64,000 nucleotides of DNA from Streptomyces violascens (GCF_014649955.1 NZ_BMUA01000004.1:186001-250000); one strand, 5' to 3'. Counted from the stretch's first letter, positions 1 through 9,177 are shown. Translations and numbers: made by a program. Notes: generated by a model not told the origin, from the sequence alone.

Positions 1-77
1 CCCGCGTCGTTCCAGCCCTCGAACGCGGCGATCATGACCGGGTCGACCAGCTCGGGAACGCCCTCCAGCTCGATCAC
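1..77 (-). CDS. PAC2-family protein, 5' end only
   Basis: Only the first 25 codons lie in the window; the gene runs off the left edge. The minus strand from a GTG at 77 reads VIELEGVPELVDPV, then a run ending EGWNDAG. This is the N-terminal signature of actinobacterial PAC2-family proteins, relatives of the eukaryotic proteasome assembly chaperone PAC2, whose bacterial role is unsettled. A GGGAGG Shine-Dalgarno sits about 7 nt upstream of the GTG. The gene diverges from the sugar operon at 457. A PAC2 gene about 28 kb from a proteasome cluster is suggestive, but nothing here shows a functional link. Confidence 0.75.
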   Translation of the reverse strand, partial: MIELEGVPELVDPVMIAAFEGWNDA

Positions 78-292
78 CCAGTGCCTCCCTCAGAAGTTCC
101 CTTGCGTACGTCCCAACCTTACGGCTTCAGACCTACCCAGCCGCAGCCCCCGTGCACGGCCCTCCGGCGCCGGGAGTGACGGAGGAATGAAGGGGTCCCT
201 GGCGGGGCAACAGCACACTCGGATGCCGATTCATCCGAGCTGTGGGCCGTAAGTTCCTGCAGCACCCTGGACGCTGGCGCTCGGGCGAGGAT

Positions 293-325
293 ATACATCG
301 GATGACCGGAAGAGATCCGATGTCC
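293..325. promoter_or_regulatory. Two degraded GntR/FCD operator copies upstream of the sugar operon
   Basis: Two 15-bp sites, at 293-307 (ATACATCGGATGACC) and 311-325 (AGAGATCCGATGTCC), match 11 of 14 and 10 of 14 arm positions of the perfect palindrome ATACATC-C-GATGTAT found in front of the GntR gene at 9178-9192. Their centres are 18 bp apart. They lie in the 379-bp gap between the PAC2 gene (start 77) and the operon start at 457, where the operon promoter must be. I saw no other gene in that gap. Inference: the FCD regulator controls this operon. Confidence 0.6.
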
Positions 326-456
326 ACACGGATGTTCCCGTAAAGGTTCCTGCGGACGTTCGTTCAGTGATTCATCGGTTCATTGCGGCGAAGATCCACG
401 GGTAGTGCCGCGGGTAGTGCCATGGGCAGATCCACGTGTTCATCCAGGGGGCGTGC

Positions 457-1776
457 ATGAGGCCGAGCGTCACGGGGTTCGAGGTACACGACATCCGCTT
501 TCCCACCTCGGAACGGCTCGACGGCTCGGACGCCATGAATCCGGACCCCGACTACTCGGCCGCCTATGTGGTGCTGCGCACCGACGGCGGCCACGAGGGC
601 CACGGCTTCGTCTTCACCATCGGCCGAGGCAACGAGGTGACCGCCGCCGCCATCGAGGCGCTGCGGCCCTACGTCGTCGGCCGCCCGGCTCCGACTTCCG
701 CGGCCGACCTCGCCGTCCTGCACCACGACCTCACCCACGACTCCCAACTCCGCTGGCTGGGGCCGGAGAAGGGGGTCATGCACATGGCGGCGGGCGCCGT
801 CGTCAACGCCGCATGGGACCTGGCGGCCACCACGGCGGGCCTGCCCGTGTGGGAGTTTCTCGCCTCGATGTCGCCCGAGGACCTGGTCTCGCTCGTCGAC
901 TTCCGCTATCTCACGGACGTACTGACCAGGGACGAGGCGCTCGCCATCCTGCGTGCCGCCGAACCCGGCCGCACAGAGCGGGCCCGGCTCCTTCGTGAAG
1001 AGGGCTACCCCGCGTACACCACCTCGCCCGGCTGGCTCGGCTACGACGACGCCAAGCTGGTCCGCCTCGCCAAGGAGGCCGTCGCCGACGGCTTCGTCCA
1101 GATCAAGCTGAAGGTCGGCGCCGACCTCGACGACGACGTCCGCAGACTGAGCCTGGCCCGCGCCGCCGTGGGCCCCGGCATCCGCATCGCCGTGGATGCC
1201 AACCAGCGCTGGGACGTCTGCGAAGCCATCCGCTGGATGGCCGCGCTCGCCCCGTACGAGCCGCACTGGATCGAGGAGCCGACCAGCCCCGACGACATCC
1301 TCGGCCACGCCGCCGTGCGGGCCGGGCAGCCGGTGAAGGTCGCCACCGGCGAACACGTCGCCAACCGGGTCGTGTTCAAACAGCTCCTCCAGGCGGGCGC
1401 CGTCGACTTCGTGCAGATCGACGCGGCCCGGGTGGCCGGGGTGAACGAGAACCTGGCGATCCTGCTGCTCGCCGCCAAGTACGGCGTGCCGGTCTGCCCG
1501 CACGCGGGCGGGGTCGGCCTGTGCGAACTCGTCCAGCACCTCGCCATGTTCGACTTCGTCGCCGTCTCCGGCAGCCGCGAGGACCGGGTCATCGAGTACG
1601 TCGACCACCTGCACGAGCACTTCGCGGCGCCCGCCGTCGTCGAGGCCGGCCACTACCGCGCCCCGACCGCCCCGGGCTTCTCCGCCCGTATGCACCCCGC
1701 CACCCTCGCCGCCTACCGCTACCCGGACGGGCCGCAGTGGCTGGCCCGCCGACCGGCCCAGGAGGTCACCTCATGA
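457..1776 (+). CDS. L-fuconate dehydratase-like enolase-superfamily enzyme
   Basis: 439 aa. Mandelate-racemase/enolase superfamily, closest by pattern to L-fuconate dehydratase, which converts L-fuconate to 2-keto-3-deoxy-L-fuconate. Visible catalytic elements: KxK (K217, K219 in IKLKVG), metal ligands D247 (VDANQRW), E273/E274 (IEEPTSPDD) and E299 (GEH), and the base His349 ([11 protein letters not shown]). The length equals that of characterised FucD proteins. The ATG at 457 is preferred because GGGGG precedes it by about 6 nt; a GTG at 436 would add 7 residues. It is the first gene of an operon, with its stop overlapping the SDR start by 4 bp. A dehydratase for another 6-deoxy or hexonic acid remains possible. 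Confidence 0.85.
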   Translation: MRPSVTGFEVHDIRFPTSERLDGSDAMNPDPDYSAAYVVLRTDGGHEGHGFVFTIGRGNEVTAAAIEALRPYVVGRPAPTSAADLAVLHHDLTHDSQLRWLGPEKGVMHMAAGAVVNAAWDLAATTAGLPVWEFLASMSPEDLVSLVDFRYLTDVLTRDEALAILRAAEPGRTERARLLREEGYPAYTTSPGWLGYDDAKLVRLAKEAVADGFVQIKLKVGADLDDDVRRLSLARAAVGPGIRIAVDANQRWDVCEAIRWMAALAPYEPHWIEEPTSPDDILGHAAVRAGQPVKVATGEHVANRVVFKQLLQAGAVDFVQIDAARVAGVNENLAILLLAAKYGVPVCPHAGGVGLCELVQHLAMFDFVAVSGSREDRVIEYVDHLHEHFAAPAVVEAGHYRAPTAPGFSARMHPATLAAYRYPDGPQWLARRPAQEVTS

Positions 1777-2549
1777 GCAGTGCAAGGGACTTCGAGGGCA
1801 TGGCGGCCCTCGTCACGGGCGGCGCCTCGGGCATCGGCGCCGCCGTCGCCGAGCTCCTCATGGAGCGCGGCGCCCGCGTCGCCGTACTCGACCGGGACGT
1901 GAAGGGCGCCCCACCCGGCACCCTCGCCCTGGAGGCCGACGTCACCGACGACGCGGGCGTACGGGACGCGGTCGCCCGGGCCGTGGGCGAATTCGGCGCC
2001 CTGCACACCGTCGTCTCCAACGCGGGCGTCGGCGCCGTCGGCACCGTCGAGGACAACGACGACGCCGAATGGCACCGCGTCCTCGACGTGAACGTCCTCG
2101 GCATGGTCAGGGTCGCCCGGCACGCGCTGCCCCATCTGCGACGCGCGGCCGGGGAGCGGCCCGGCCGCGCGTCCCTCACCCAGACCTGTTCCATCGCCGC
2201 CACCGCCGGCCTGCCGCAGCGCGCCCTGTACAGCGCGGCCAAGGGCGCCGTCCTCTCCCTCACCCTCGCGATGGCCGCCGACCATGTGCGCGAGGGGGTG
2301 CGGGTCAACTGCGTCAACCCCGGCACTGCCGACACCCCCTGGGTCGCCCGGCTGCTCGACCGGGCGGACGACCCGGAGGCCGAACGCGCCGCTCTGCGGG
2401 CCCGCCAGCCGATGGGGCGCCTCGTCTCGGCTGCCGAGGTCGCCGCCGCGATCGCCTACCTCGCAAGCCCGGCGGCGGCCGCCGTCACCGGCACGGCCCT
2501 CGCCGTGGACGGCGGCATGCAGGGCCTGCGCCTGCGACCGAGTACCTGA
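1773..2549 (+). CDS. Short-chain dehydrogenase/reductase of the deoxysugar operon
   Basis: 258 aa classical SDR. The cofactor loop is TGGASGIG (residues 15-22), followed by NAG, the active-site YSAAK and a NPG motif after the catalytic region. The start ATG overlaps the fuconate dehydratase stop (ATGA), so the two are translationally coupled. In the non-phosphorylative L-fucose pathway an SDR acts either as L-fucose dehydrogenase or as 2-keto-3-deoxy-L-fuconate dehydrogenase. Position right after the dehydratase favours the latter, but sequence alone does not decide. No lactonase, mutarotase or KDF hydrolase gene is adjacent. Confidence 0.8.
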   Translation: MSSARDFEGMAALVTGGASGIGAAVAELLMERGARVAVLDRDVKGAPPGTLALEADVTDDAGVRDAVARAVGEFGALHTVVSNAGVGAVGTVEDNDDAEWHRVLDVNVLGMVRVARHALPHLRRAAGERPGRASLTQTCSIAATAGLPQRALYSAAKGAVLSLTLAMAADHVREGVRVNCVNPGTADTPWVARLLDRADDPEAERAALRARQPMGRLVSAAEVAAAIAYLASPAAAAVTGTALAVDGGMQGLRLRPST

Positions 2550-2575
2550 GCCGCAACTCCACCAAGGACGGGACC

Positions 2576-3613
2576 ATGAGAGTGCGTACGACAACTGCCG
2601 CCGCCTGCACCGCACTTGTCGCGGTCGCGTTGCTCACCGGCTGCAACCGCGAGTCCGGCGGCGGTACCGGATCGAAGAAGGTCGGCATCGACCTGCCGCG
2701 CAGCGACAGCGACTTCTGGAACTCCTACCAGCAGTACATCGAGAAGGGCGTCAAGTCCGGCGAGGTCTCCGCGCTGCCCCTCACCAACTCCCAGAACGAC
2801 GTGGGCAAGCTGGTCGCCGACGTCACCGCCTTCACCGACCAGGGTGCCAAGGCGGTCGTCATGGCCCCGCAGGACACCGGCGCGATCGCCTCCACCCTCC
2901 AGAGCCTGAACCAGCGCAAGATCCCGGTCATCAGCGTCGACACCCGCCCCGACAAGGGCGATGTCTACATGGTCGTACGCGCCGACAACAAGGCGTACGG
3001 CGAGAAGGCCTGCAAGTACCTGGGGGAGCGGCTCAAGGGCAAGGGAGAAGTCGCCGAATTCCAGGGCGACCTGAGCTCCATCAACGGGCGGGACCGCTCC
3101 GAGGCGTTCAAGTCCTGCATGGACAAGAGCTACCCCGGCATCAAGGTCTACGAGCTGGCCACCGACTGGAAGGGCGACGTCGCCTCCGCCAAGCTCCAGT
3201 CCACGCTCGCCGCCCACCCCGGTCTGAACGGCATCTACATGCAGGCCGGCGGGGTCTTCCTCCAGCCGACCCTCGCCCTGCTCCAGCAGAAGGGCCGGCT
3301 CCTGCCGCCGGGCGCCGCCGGTCACATCGCGATCGTCTCCAACGACGGCATCCCCGAGGAGTTCGACGCGATCAAGGCCGGAAAGATCGACGCGACCGTC
3401 TCGCAGCCCGCCGACCTCTACGCCAAGTACGCGCTGTACTACGCGAAGGCGGCCCTGGACGGCAAGACGTTCAAGGTCGGCCCGACCGACCACGGCTCGA
3501 ACATCATCAAGATCGACAACGGCTACGAGGACCAGCTGCCGGCACCCCTGGTCACCAAGGACAACGTGAACGACGCCTCGCTGTGGGCGAACCAGCTACA
3601 GAAGACGAGCTAG
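2576..3613 (+). CDS. Sugar ABC transporter substrate-binding lipoprotein
   Basis: 345 aa periplasmic-binding-protein type 1 (ribose/rhamnose-like, Peripla_BP_4). The N-terminus MRVRTTTAAACTALVAVALL leads to the lipobox LTGC, with the lipidated Cys about residue 22, so the mature protein is membrane-anchored outside the cell. An AAGGACGGG ribosome-binding site precedes the ATG. It is the third gene of the operon, 26 bp after the SDR and 2 bp before the ATPase gene. Ligand is inferred from the operon: L-fucose, L-fuconate or a related deoxysugar. Confidence 0.85.
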   Translation: MRVRTTTAAACTALVAVALLTGCNRESGGGTGSKKVGIDLPRSDSDFWNSYQQYIEKGVKSGEVSALPLTNSQNDVGKLVADVTAFTDQGAKAVVMAPQDTGAIASTLQSLNQRKIPVISVDTRPDKGDVYMVVRADNKAYGEKACKYLGERLKGKGEVAEFQGDLSSINGRDRSEAFKSCMDKSYPGIKVYELATDWKGDVASAKLQSTLAAHPGLNGIYMQAGGVFLQPTLALLQQKGRLLPPGAAGHIAIVSNDGIPEEFDAIKAGKIDATVSQPADLYAKYALYYAKAALDGKTFKVGPTDHGSNIIKIDNGYEDQLPAPLVTKDNVNDASLWANQLQKTS

Positions 3614-3615
3614 CC

Positions 3616-5205
3616 ATGGCACACGGACCGGACGGGCCGGCCGCGGCACCCGAAGCAGCACAAGGGCGGGGCATGGGGTCCGAACCCGCTCTGCACGCGC
3701 ACGGCATCGTCAAACGCTTCGGGCCCACGCTCGCCCTCGACGGCGTCGGCCTGACCGTGCGGCCCGGTGAATCGCACGCCCTGGTCGGCCGCAACGGCGC
3801 CGGGAAGTCCACCCTGGTCGGGGTGGTCACGGGCCTTCACCGGCCGGACGCGGGAGCCGTCACGTTCGGCGGCGCGCCCGCACCGGCCTTCGGCGACCGC
3901 GCCGGCTGGCAGTCCAAGGTCGCCTGCGTCTACCAGAAGTCCATGGTCGTCCCGGACCTGACCGTCGCCGAGAACCTGTTCCTGAACCGCTTCGAGGGGG
4001 AACGCATCCGCTGGAGCCGGCTGCGCCGCCGCGCCCGTGACCTCCTCGCCGAGTACGGGGTGAACGTCGATCCGGATGCCCGCGCCGGTCAACTCCCGGT
4101 GGAACAGCGGCAGTTCGTCGAGATCGCCCGCGCCCTGTCGTTCGGCGCCCGCCTGATCGTCCTGGACGAACCGACCGCCCAGCTCGACGCACGCGGCATC
4201 CAGCGCCTGTTCACCAAGCTCCGCGAACTCCAGGCGCAGGGCGTGGCGTTCCTGTTCATCTCGCACCACCTCCAGGAGGTGTACGACCTGTGCACCGCGG
4301 TCACCGTCTACCGCGACGCCCGCCGGGTCCTCACGTCCTCCGTCGCCGACCTGCCCAAGGACGAGCTGGTCGCGGCGATGACGGGGGAGCGGGCAGGCGC
4401 GGCCGGGACCTCCTGGCGTGCGGCCTCGGGTCCCGCCCGGACGTCGTCGGAACCGGCCCTGCGGGCCGAAGGGCTCGCGCTGGACGGGGAGTTCGAGGCG
4501 CTCGACCTGGCGGTGCACCCCGGCGAGGTGCTCGGGGTCGCCGGGGCCGCGGCCAGCGGGAACACCGCGCTCGGCGAGACCCTGGCCGGGATGCGCCGGG
4601 CCGGCGCGGGCCGGGTCACCGTACAGGGCAGAGCGGTGAAACCGGGCAGCGTGCCGCACGCGCTCGACGCGGGCATCGGCTACATCCCGGAGGACCGGCA
4701 CCGCCAGGGCCTCGTCCCGGACCGCTCGGTCGCCGAGAACGCGACGCTCACGGTGACCGACCGGCTCGGGCCCTGGGGGACCGTACTCCCTTCCAGAACA
4801 AGGGAGTTCGCGCTCTCGATGATCGGCTCGCTCGACATCAGGACGCGGGGTCCCGAGCAGCCGGTGTCGGGCCTTTCGGGCGGCAACCAGCAGAAGGTCG
4901 TGGTGGCCCGTGCGCTCGCCCGCACACCGGTGGTCCTGGTGGCGGTACGCCCCACGGCGGGCGTGGACGTGAAATCCAAGGACGCGCTCCTCGGTGTGGT
5001 GCGGCGGGTGGCCGACGAGGGCAGCGCCGCGGTGATCGTCTCCGACGAACTCGACGACCTCAGGGTCTGCGACCGGGTGCTCGTGCTGTTCCACGGGCGG
5101 GTCGTCGCGGAATACGGCAGCGGGTGGACCGACCGGGAGTTGGTCGCGGCGATGGAAGGTGTGCGGGACGTGGAAGGTGTCGAGAGGACGGGGGAGCGGT
5201 CATGA
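3616..5205 (+). CDS. Sugar ABC transporter double-NBD ATPase (RbsA type)
   Basis: 529 aa with two nucleotide-binding domains. Domain 1 has Walker A GRNGAGKS, a degenerate signature (LPVEQRQ) and Walker B LIVLDEPT. Domain 2 has a degenerate Walker A (GAAASGNT, no lysine), an intact LSGGNQQK signature and a Walker B region VVLVAVRPTAGVD in which the usual DEPT is VRPT, so the catalytic Glu is absent. One competent composite site is therefore expected, a more extreme form of the asymmetry known in RbsA/MglA proteins. A second possible start is the ATG at 3673, which has a better ribosome-binding site (GGGCGGGG). The last 4 bp overlap the permease start. Confidence 0.85.
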   Translation: MAHGPDGPAAAPEAAQGRGMGSEPALHAHGIVKRFGPTLALDGVGLTVRPGESHALVGRNGAGKSTLVGVVTGLHRPDAGAVTFGGAPAPAFGDRAGWQSKVACVYQKSMVVPDLTVAENLFLNRFEGERIRWSRLRRRARDLLAEYGVNVDPDARAGQLPVEQRQFVEIARALSFGARLIVLDEPTAQLDARGIQRLFTKLRELQAQGVAFLFISHHLQEVYDLCTAVTVYRDARRVLTSSVADLPKDELVAAMTGERAGAAGTSWRAASGPARTSSEPALRAEGLALDGEFEALDLAVHPGEVLGVAGAAASGNTALGETLAGMRRAGAGRVTVQGRAVKPGSVPHALDAGIGYIPEDRHRQGLVPDRSVAENATLTVTDRLGPWGTVLPSRTREFALSMIGSLDIRTRGPEQPVSGLSGGNQQKVVVARALARTPVVLVAVRPTAGVDVKSKDALLGVVRRVADEGSAAVIVSDELDDLRVCDRVLVLFHGRVVAEYGSGWTDRELVAAMEGVRDVEGVERTGERS

Positions 5206-6233
5206 CCGATACGGCGACCGAGGCACCGGCGGGCGTACGGGATGCGAGCCCGCTCGGGCGTCTGGCCCACATCCGCTGGAGCGACTTCTCCCTCGTGCCC
5301 GTGATCCTCGTCCTGATGGTCATCGGCTTCATCGTCTCGCCGGTGTTCCTCACCTCGGGCAACCTGATCAGCGTCATCCAGCAGTCCTCCGAGCTGAGCC
5401 TGCTGGTGCTCGGCCAGGCCCTGATCCTGATCTGCGGGCGGATGGACCTGTCCCTGGAGTCGACGATCGGCATCGCGCCGGTCATCGCGATGTGGCTGGT
5501 CCTGCCGTCCTCGGCGCCGGCCGGCCGCTTCACGGGCGTCGGCCTGCTGCCCGGCTGGACGGCGATCCCGGTGTGCCTCCTGGTCGGCCTGGCGATCGGC
5601 GCGTTCAACGGCTTCCTGATGCTGAAGCTGAACGTCAACGGGTTCATCGCGACGCTCGGGATGCTGACGATGCTGCGGGGTCTGCACGTCGGCATCACGG
5701 GCGGGCGCTCGATCATCGACATGCCGCCGTCCTTCCGCTACCTCGGCATGACGGACTGGCTCGGCGTGCCCGCCGCGGTCTGGATCTGCCTCGCGCTCTT
5801 CGCGATCGGCGGGGCGGCCCTTGCGTGGCTGCGGCACGGGCGGGCGCTGTACGCGATCGGCGGGAACGCGGAGGCGGCGCGGGCGGCGGGGATCCGGGTG
5901 GACCGGGTGACGTGGATCGTGCTGGCGGTGGGCGGTCTGCTGGCCGCGTTCGCGGGGATTCTGTATACGGGGCACTACGGTTCGGTCGCGGCGAACCAGG
6001 GGAACGGGTGGATCTTCCAGGTGTTCGCGGCGGCGGTGATCGGGGGGATCTCCCTGAAGGGCGGGCGGGGCACGCTCTTCGGTGCGCTGACGGGTGTGCT
6101 CACGCTCCAACTGGTGGTGAACGTGATGACGCTGGGCGGCGTCCCCGCCCTGTGGAACCAGTTCCTGAACGGAGCGATCATCATCGTGGCGCTGGTGATC
6201 AGCCGCTTCGCAAGCGGCGAAAAACAGGACTAG
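5202..6233 (+). CDS. Sugar ABC transporter permease (RbsC type)
   Basis: 343 aa BPD_transp_2-family membrane protein with about 8-10 hydrophobic segments, starting with LVPVILVLMVIGFIVSPVFL. The family motif region GLLAAFAGILYTG and the ISLKGGRGT cytoplasmic loop, which contacts the ATPase, are present. The ATG overlaps the ATPase stop (ATGA) and has a GGGGGAG ribosome-binding site. It is the last gene of the operon. No strong intrinsic terminator follows; instead there is a dispersed repeat. Confidence 0.85.
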   Translation: MTDTATEAPAGVRDASPLGRLAHIRWSDFSLVPVILVLMVIGFIVSPVFLTSGNLISVIQQSSELSLLVLGQALILICGRMDLSLESTIGIAPVIAMWLVLPSSAPAGRFTGVGLLPGWTAIPVCLLVGLAIGAFNGFLMLKLNVNGFIATLGMLTMLRGLHVGITGGRSIIDMPPSFRYLGMTDWLGVPAAVWICLALFAIGGAALAWLRHGRALYAIGGNAEAARAAGIRVDRVTWIVLAVGGLLAAFAGILYTGHYGSVAANQGNGWIFQVFAAAVIGGISLKGGRGTLFGALTGVLTLQLVVNVMTLGGVPALWNQFLNGAIIIVALVISRFASGEKQD

Positions 6234-6262
6234 CCCTGCCTCTTCGATCCTGCCCGGGGCGC

Positions 6263-6357
6263 GGGGCTGTGACATTGTGCGGCTCCGCCGCGTGGGCGCG
6301 AGCAACTACGCACGGTCCGCGGCCGAAAGGGGGTGTGAGGGGCGCGGGGAACTGCGC
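6263..6357. repeat. Dispersed intergenic repeat, copy 1
   Basis: This gap carries two modules found elsewhere in the window. Module A (6263-6296, built around CGGCTCCGCCG) recurs inverted at 8441-8471 and, with about six changes, at 22765-22797. Module B (6338-6357, aggggcgcggggaactgcgc) recurs identically at 22826-22845. All copies are in gaps downstream of genes. Such modular GC-rich repeats are common between Streptomyces genes; their function is unknown to me. Confidence 0.6.
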
Positions 6358-6445
6358 ATTGGGGCGGGGCAGGAAGTCGGATACCCTCTCGCGGTTGGGT
6401 TTGGGGCATCGGCGGGCCCACCGCCGCAACAGGGGACGGATTTTC

Positions 6446-8347
6446 ATGAGCGCACCTTCCACCGGCCTTTTCCAGCCGCTTGGGCCGGACGACCCGTCCA
6501 CGGTGGGCGGTTACCGTCTGACCGCCGTGCTGGGTGCGGGCGGCATGGGCAAGGTGTACCTCTCCTACACCCCCGGCGGACGCCCCATCGCGCTCAAGGT
6601 GATCCGCCCCGAGTTCAGCGAGGACCCCGAGTTCCGGCGCCGCTTCCAGCAGGAAGTGAAGGCGGCCCAGCGGGTGCAGGGCCTCTACACCGCGCCCGTC
6701 ATCGACTTCGACACCGAGGGCACCCAGCCCTGGCTGGCGACGGCCTACGTCCCCGGCCCCTCCCTCGCGGACGCCGTGTCCCAGCACGGGCGGCTGCCGC
6801 TGCGCAGCGTGCTGCTGCTCGCCGTCGGCGTCGCGGAGGCGCTGCACGTCATCCACGGCGCGGGCATCGTCCACCGTGACCTGAAGCCCGCGAACGTACT
6901 CCTCGCCGCCGACGGTCCCCGTGTGATCGACTTCGGTATCGCCCGTGCGGCGGACGCCACTTCGCTGACCGGCCACGGGGTCAGCGTCGGCACGCCCGCG
7001 TTCATGGCACCCGAGCAGGCCGCCGCGGGTACGGTCACCCCGCACACCGACATCTTCGCCCTCGGCCAGATCGTGGCCTACGCGGCGATCGGCGCGCCCG
7101 CTTACGGCGAGGGTTCCTCGCACGCCGTGCTGTACCGCATCGTGCACGAGGACCCCGACCTCAGCGCGCTGCCGGCAGAGCTGCGGCCCCTGGTGACGCG
7201 GTGCCTCAGCCGCGACCCCGCGGACCGTCCGAGCCTGACCGAGGTCATCCAGATGTGCCACGACCTCTCGCCCGCCCCGCTCCGCCAGGGCGAGGACTGG
7301 CTGCCCCAGGCGGTCGCCGGTTCCATCACCGAGCGCCTCCAACTGCCCGAACCGGCGAAGACCCCGCCGCCGCAGCCCGCTGTGGCCCCGACGCCGACCG
7401 CGGTCTCCGCGCAGCCCCCGACGCAGGGCGCGAACCCGTACGTCCCGACCGGTGTGGGCGTGGCCGCCGCCCCGACGCAGAGCGCCCCCGCCGCTCCGAT
7501 GCACGCACCGAACGCTCCGGCCGCCCCGGGCCCGGTGCCGCCCGGTTATCAGACGCCTCCGCCCGGCTATCAGACGCCTCCGCCCGGCTACCAGACACCT
7601 CCGCCGGGCTACCAGACTCAGCCGGCCTACCAGCCCCACCCCGGCTACCAGACGCCTCCGCCCGGGTACGGACCCGGCTACCCCACTCCGGCGCCCGCCC
7701 ACCACCCCGGCTACCCGCCCGCCGCGCCCAAGCGCAAGCGGACGGGGCTGATCGTCGCGGGGTCCGTCGTCGCGGCGCTGATCGGCATCGTGGTCATCGT
7801 CTCCCTGCTGCCGAAGGGCTCCGACAACAAGGCCAAGGGCAGCTCCGGTTCCGCCGGTGGAAGCAGGGCCGCCAGTGCCGGCACCACGAGCGGCGGGTCG
7901 AGCGGCAAGAACCAGAAGCCCGCCGACCCCACCCCGGCCTCGTACCAGGGCATCAACCTGACGGCCAACTACCAGCTGATGCTGGCCGACAACCCGCCGC
8001 GCCCCGGCACCGGCGGCAGCGCCGGCGTGTCGTACAACCACGGAGATCTCTACTTCTACATGGACACCCTCTTCGGGGACACGAAGATCGGCACCGACAA
8101 CGGCAAGCTGGTCGTCCTGAACAACTCGGAGAAGGGTTCGCTGGAGACCTGCCGCGCCGAAACCCGTTACACCGACAAGATCGGCCTCGACCAGCTCACG
8201 GACGGGTCGGAGATCTGCGTGCTCAGCGACGCGGGCCACATCGCGGTGGCGACGTACCGCGGCAAGTCCGGCACGAACGACCCGAGCAAGTACATCACCC
8301 TGGACCTCAAGATCTGGCGCAACGCGGAGGAGCCGAGGAAGCACTGA
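6446..8347 (+). CDS. Membrane-anchored Ser/Thr protein kinase (PknB-like)
   Basis: 633 aa. Residues about 23-275 form a Hanks-type kinase: glycine loop GAGGMGKV, K51 (ALKV), E70, catalytic HRDLKPAN (D145), DFG (D162) and APE (188-190). A Pro-rich linker follows, with four near-identical PPGYQTP units around residues 365-392. One transmembrane helix (LIVAGSVVAALIGIVVIVSL, about 433-452) places the C-terminal ~180 residues outside; that sensor domain resembles no PASTA repeat and I do not recognise it. AGGGGACGGA precedes the ATG. It sits between the fuconate operon and its presumed regulator, but its own context gives no substrate. Confidence 0.9.
   Translation: MSAPSTGLFQPLGPDDPSTVGGYRLTAVLGAGGMGKVYLSYTPGGRPIALKVIRPEFSEDPEFRRRFQQEVKAAQRVQGLYTAPVIDFDTEGTQPWLATAYVPGPSLADAVSQHGRLPLRSVLLLAVGVAEALHVIHGAGIVHRDLKPANVLLAADGPRVIDFGIARAADATSLTGHGVSVGTPAFMAPEQAAAGTVTPHTDIFALGQIVAYAAIGAPAYGEGSSHAVLYRIVHEDPDLSALPAELRPLVTRCLSRDPADRPSLTEVIQMCHDLSPAPLRQGEDWLPQAVAGSITERLQLPEPAKTPPPQPAVAPTPTAVSAQPPTQGANPYVPTGVGVAAAPTQSAPAAPMHAPNAPAAPGPVPPGYQTPPPGYQTPPPGYQTPPPGYQTQPAYQPHPGYQTPPPGYGPGYPTPAPAHHPGYPPAAPKRKRTGLIVAGSVVAALIGIVVIVSLLPKGSDNKAKGSSGSAGGSRAASAGTTSGGSSGKNQKPADPTPASYQGINLTANYQLMLADNPPRPGTGGSAGVSYNHGDLYFYMDTLFGDTKIGTDNGKLVVLNNSEKGSLETCRAETRYTDKIGLDQLTDGSEICVLSDAGHIAVATYRGKSGTNDPSKYITLDLKIWRNAEEPRKH
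7538..7621 (+). repeat. Four tandem 21-bp units in the kinase linker
   Basis: Four consecutive in-frame 21-bp units begin at 7538, 7559, 7580 and 7601 and encode PPGYQTP or close variants. They differ only at a few third positions and at the end of unit 4. Two more distant PGYQT-like units follow (to about 7660). The array makes a flexible tyrosine/proline spacer and could change copy number by slippage. Confidence 0.85.
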
Positions 8348-8369
8348 GGCGGGGCCGGCGGTGCTGGGT

Positions 8370-8471
8370 GCCCCGAGCCCTTCGGGGCCCGGGGGCAGCG
8401 CACCCGGAGACCCGGCCTCAGCCGACCCGCACCCCCGCAGGCCACGCGGCCCCGCCGCAGAATGTCACAGC
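8370..8471. repeat. Dispersed intergenic repeat, copy 2 (module A inverted)
   Basis: Between the kinase stop and the convergent GntR gene. A small hairpin (GCCCCGA/TCGGGGC, 8370-8376 with 8382-8388) could terminate the kinase transcript. It is followed by module C (about 8386-8407, GCCCGGGGGCAGCG core), also seen at 22914-22934. At 8441-8471 module A of the 6263 repeat appears in opposite orientation. Confidence 0.55.
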
Positions 8472-8494
8472 GGGAAGGGGCGGGCAGGGGAGAC

Positions 8495-9166
8495 CTACAG
8501 GGTTGACCTCAGCCACTGCTCCACGCTGGCGATGTGCACAGTCGCCCAGGACCGGGCCGCCTCCGTGTCCCGATCGCGCAGGGCCGAGAGAATCGCCCGG
8601 TGCTCGTGCAACGTCCGGCTCACCGCATCCTCCTGGGTGAGCCCCCGCCAGATACGGGCCCGGGTCGTGGGCCCGGACAGCCCGTCGAGGAGCGAGCACA
8701 GCACCGAGTTCCCCGACCCCGCCACGATCCCGCGATGGAATTCGAGGTCGGAGGCCACCAGCTCCTCCACGGAGGGCGCGGCGCCCAGCGCGTCCAACTG
8801 GGCCGACAGCGCGTCGAGTTCGGCATCGCTGATCCGCGACACCGCCATCGCCGTGGCGGCCGGCTCCAGAATGCGGCGCACCGCGAGGAACTCCAGGACC
8901 GTGTCGTCGCGGTGGAAGTCGACGACGAAGCTCATCGCCTCGAGCAGCAGCTGCGGGTCCAGGCTGGTGACGTAGGTGCCGTCGCCCTGGCGGACGTCCA
9001 GGATGCGGATCAGGGACAGCGCCCGCACCGCCTCGCGCAGGGAGTTGCGGGACAGGCCGAGCTCCGCTGCCAGTTCGCTCTCCTTGGGGAGCCGGTCGCC
9101 CGGCCGCAGCGCACCGGAGACGATCATTTCCTTGATCTTCTCGATGGCCTCGTCGGTGACAGCCAT
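8495..9166 (-). CDS. GntR-family (FadR/FCD) transcriptional regulator
   Basis: 223 aa. Winged helix-turn-helix at residues about 1-75 (KESELAAELGLSRNSLREAVRAL), then an all-helical FCD ligand domain with acidic and histidine residues typical of its metal/ligand site (DLEFHRGI, HEHRAIL). The ATG at 9166 has GGAGG about 8 nt upstream. A perfect 15-bp palindrome lies 12 bp upstream of the start (9178-9192), indicating autoregulation, and similar sites precede the fuconate operon. FCD regulators of sugar acids usually respond to the acid or its keto derivative, so an L-fuconate or keto-deoxy-fuconate inducer is plausible. Confidence 0.85.
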   Translation of the reverse strand: MAVTDEAIEKIKEMIVSGALRPGDRLPKESELAAELGLSRNSLREAVRALSLIRILDVRQGDGTYVTSLDPQLLLEAMSFVVDFHRDDTVLEFLAVRRILEPAATAMAVSRISDAELDALSAQLDALGAAPSVEELVASDLEFHRGIVAGSGNSVLCSLLDGLSGPTTRARIWRGLTQEDAVSRTLHEHRAILSALRDRDTEAARSWATVHIASVEQWLRSTL

Positions 9167-9177
9167 GGGCGACCTCC

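Noticed and set aside
7538..7660. Short regular repeats considered as a CRISPR-like array
   Set aside because: Units are contiguous without spacers and in frame with the kinase linker.
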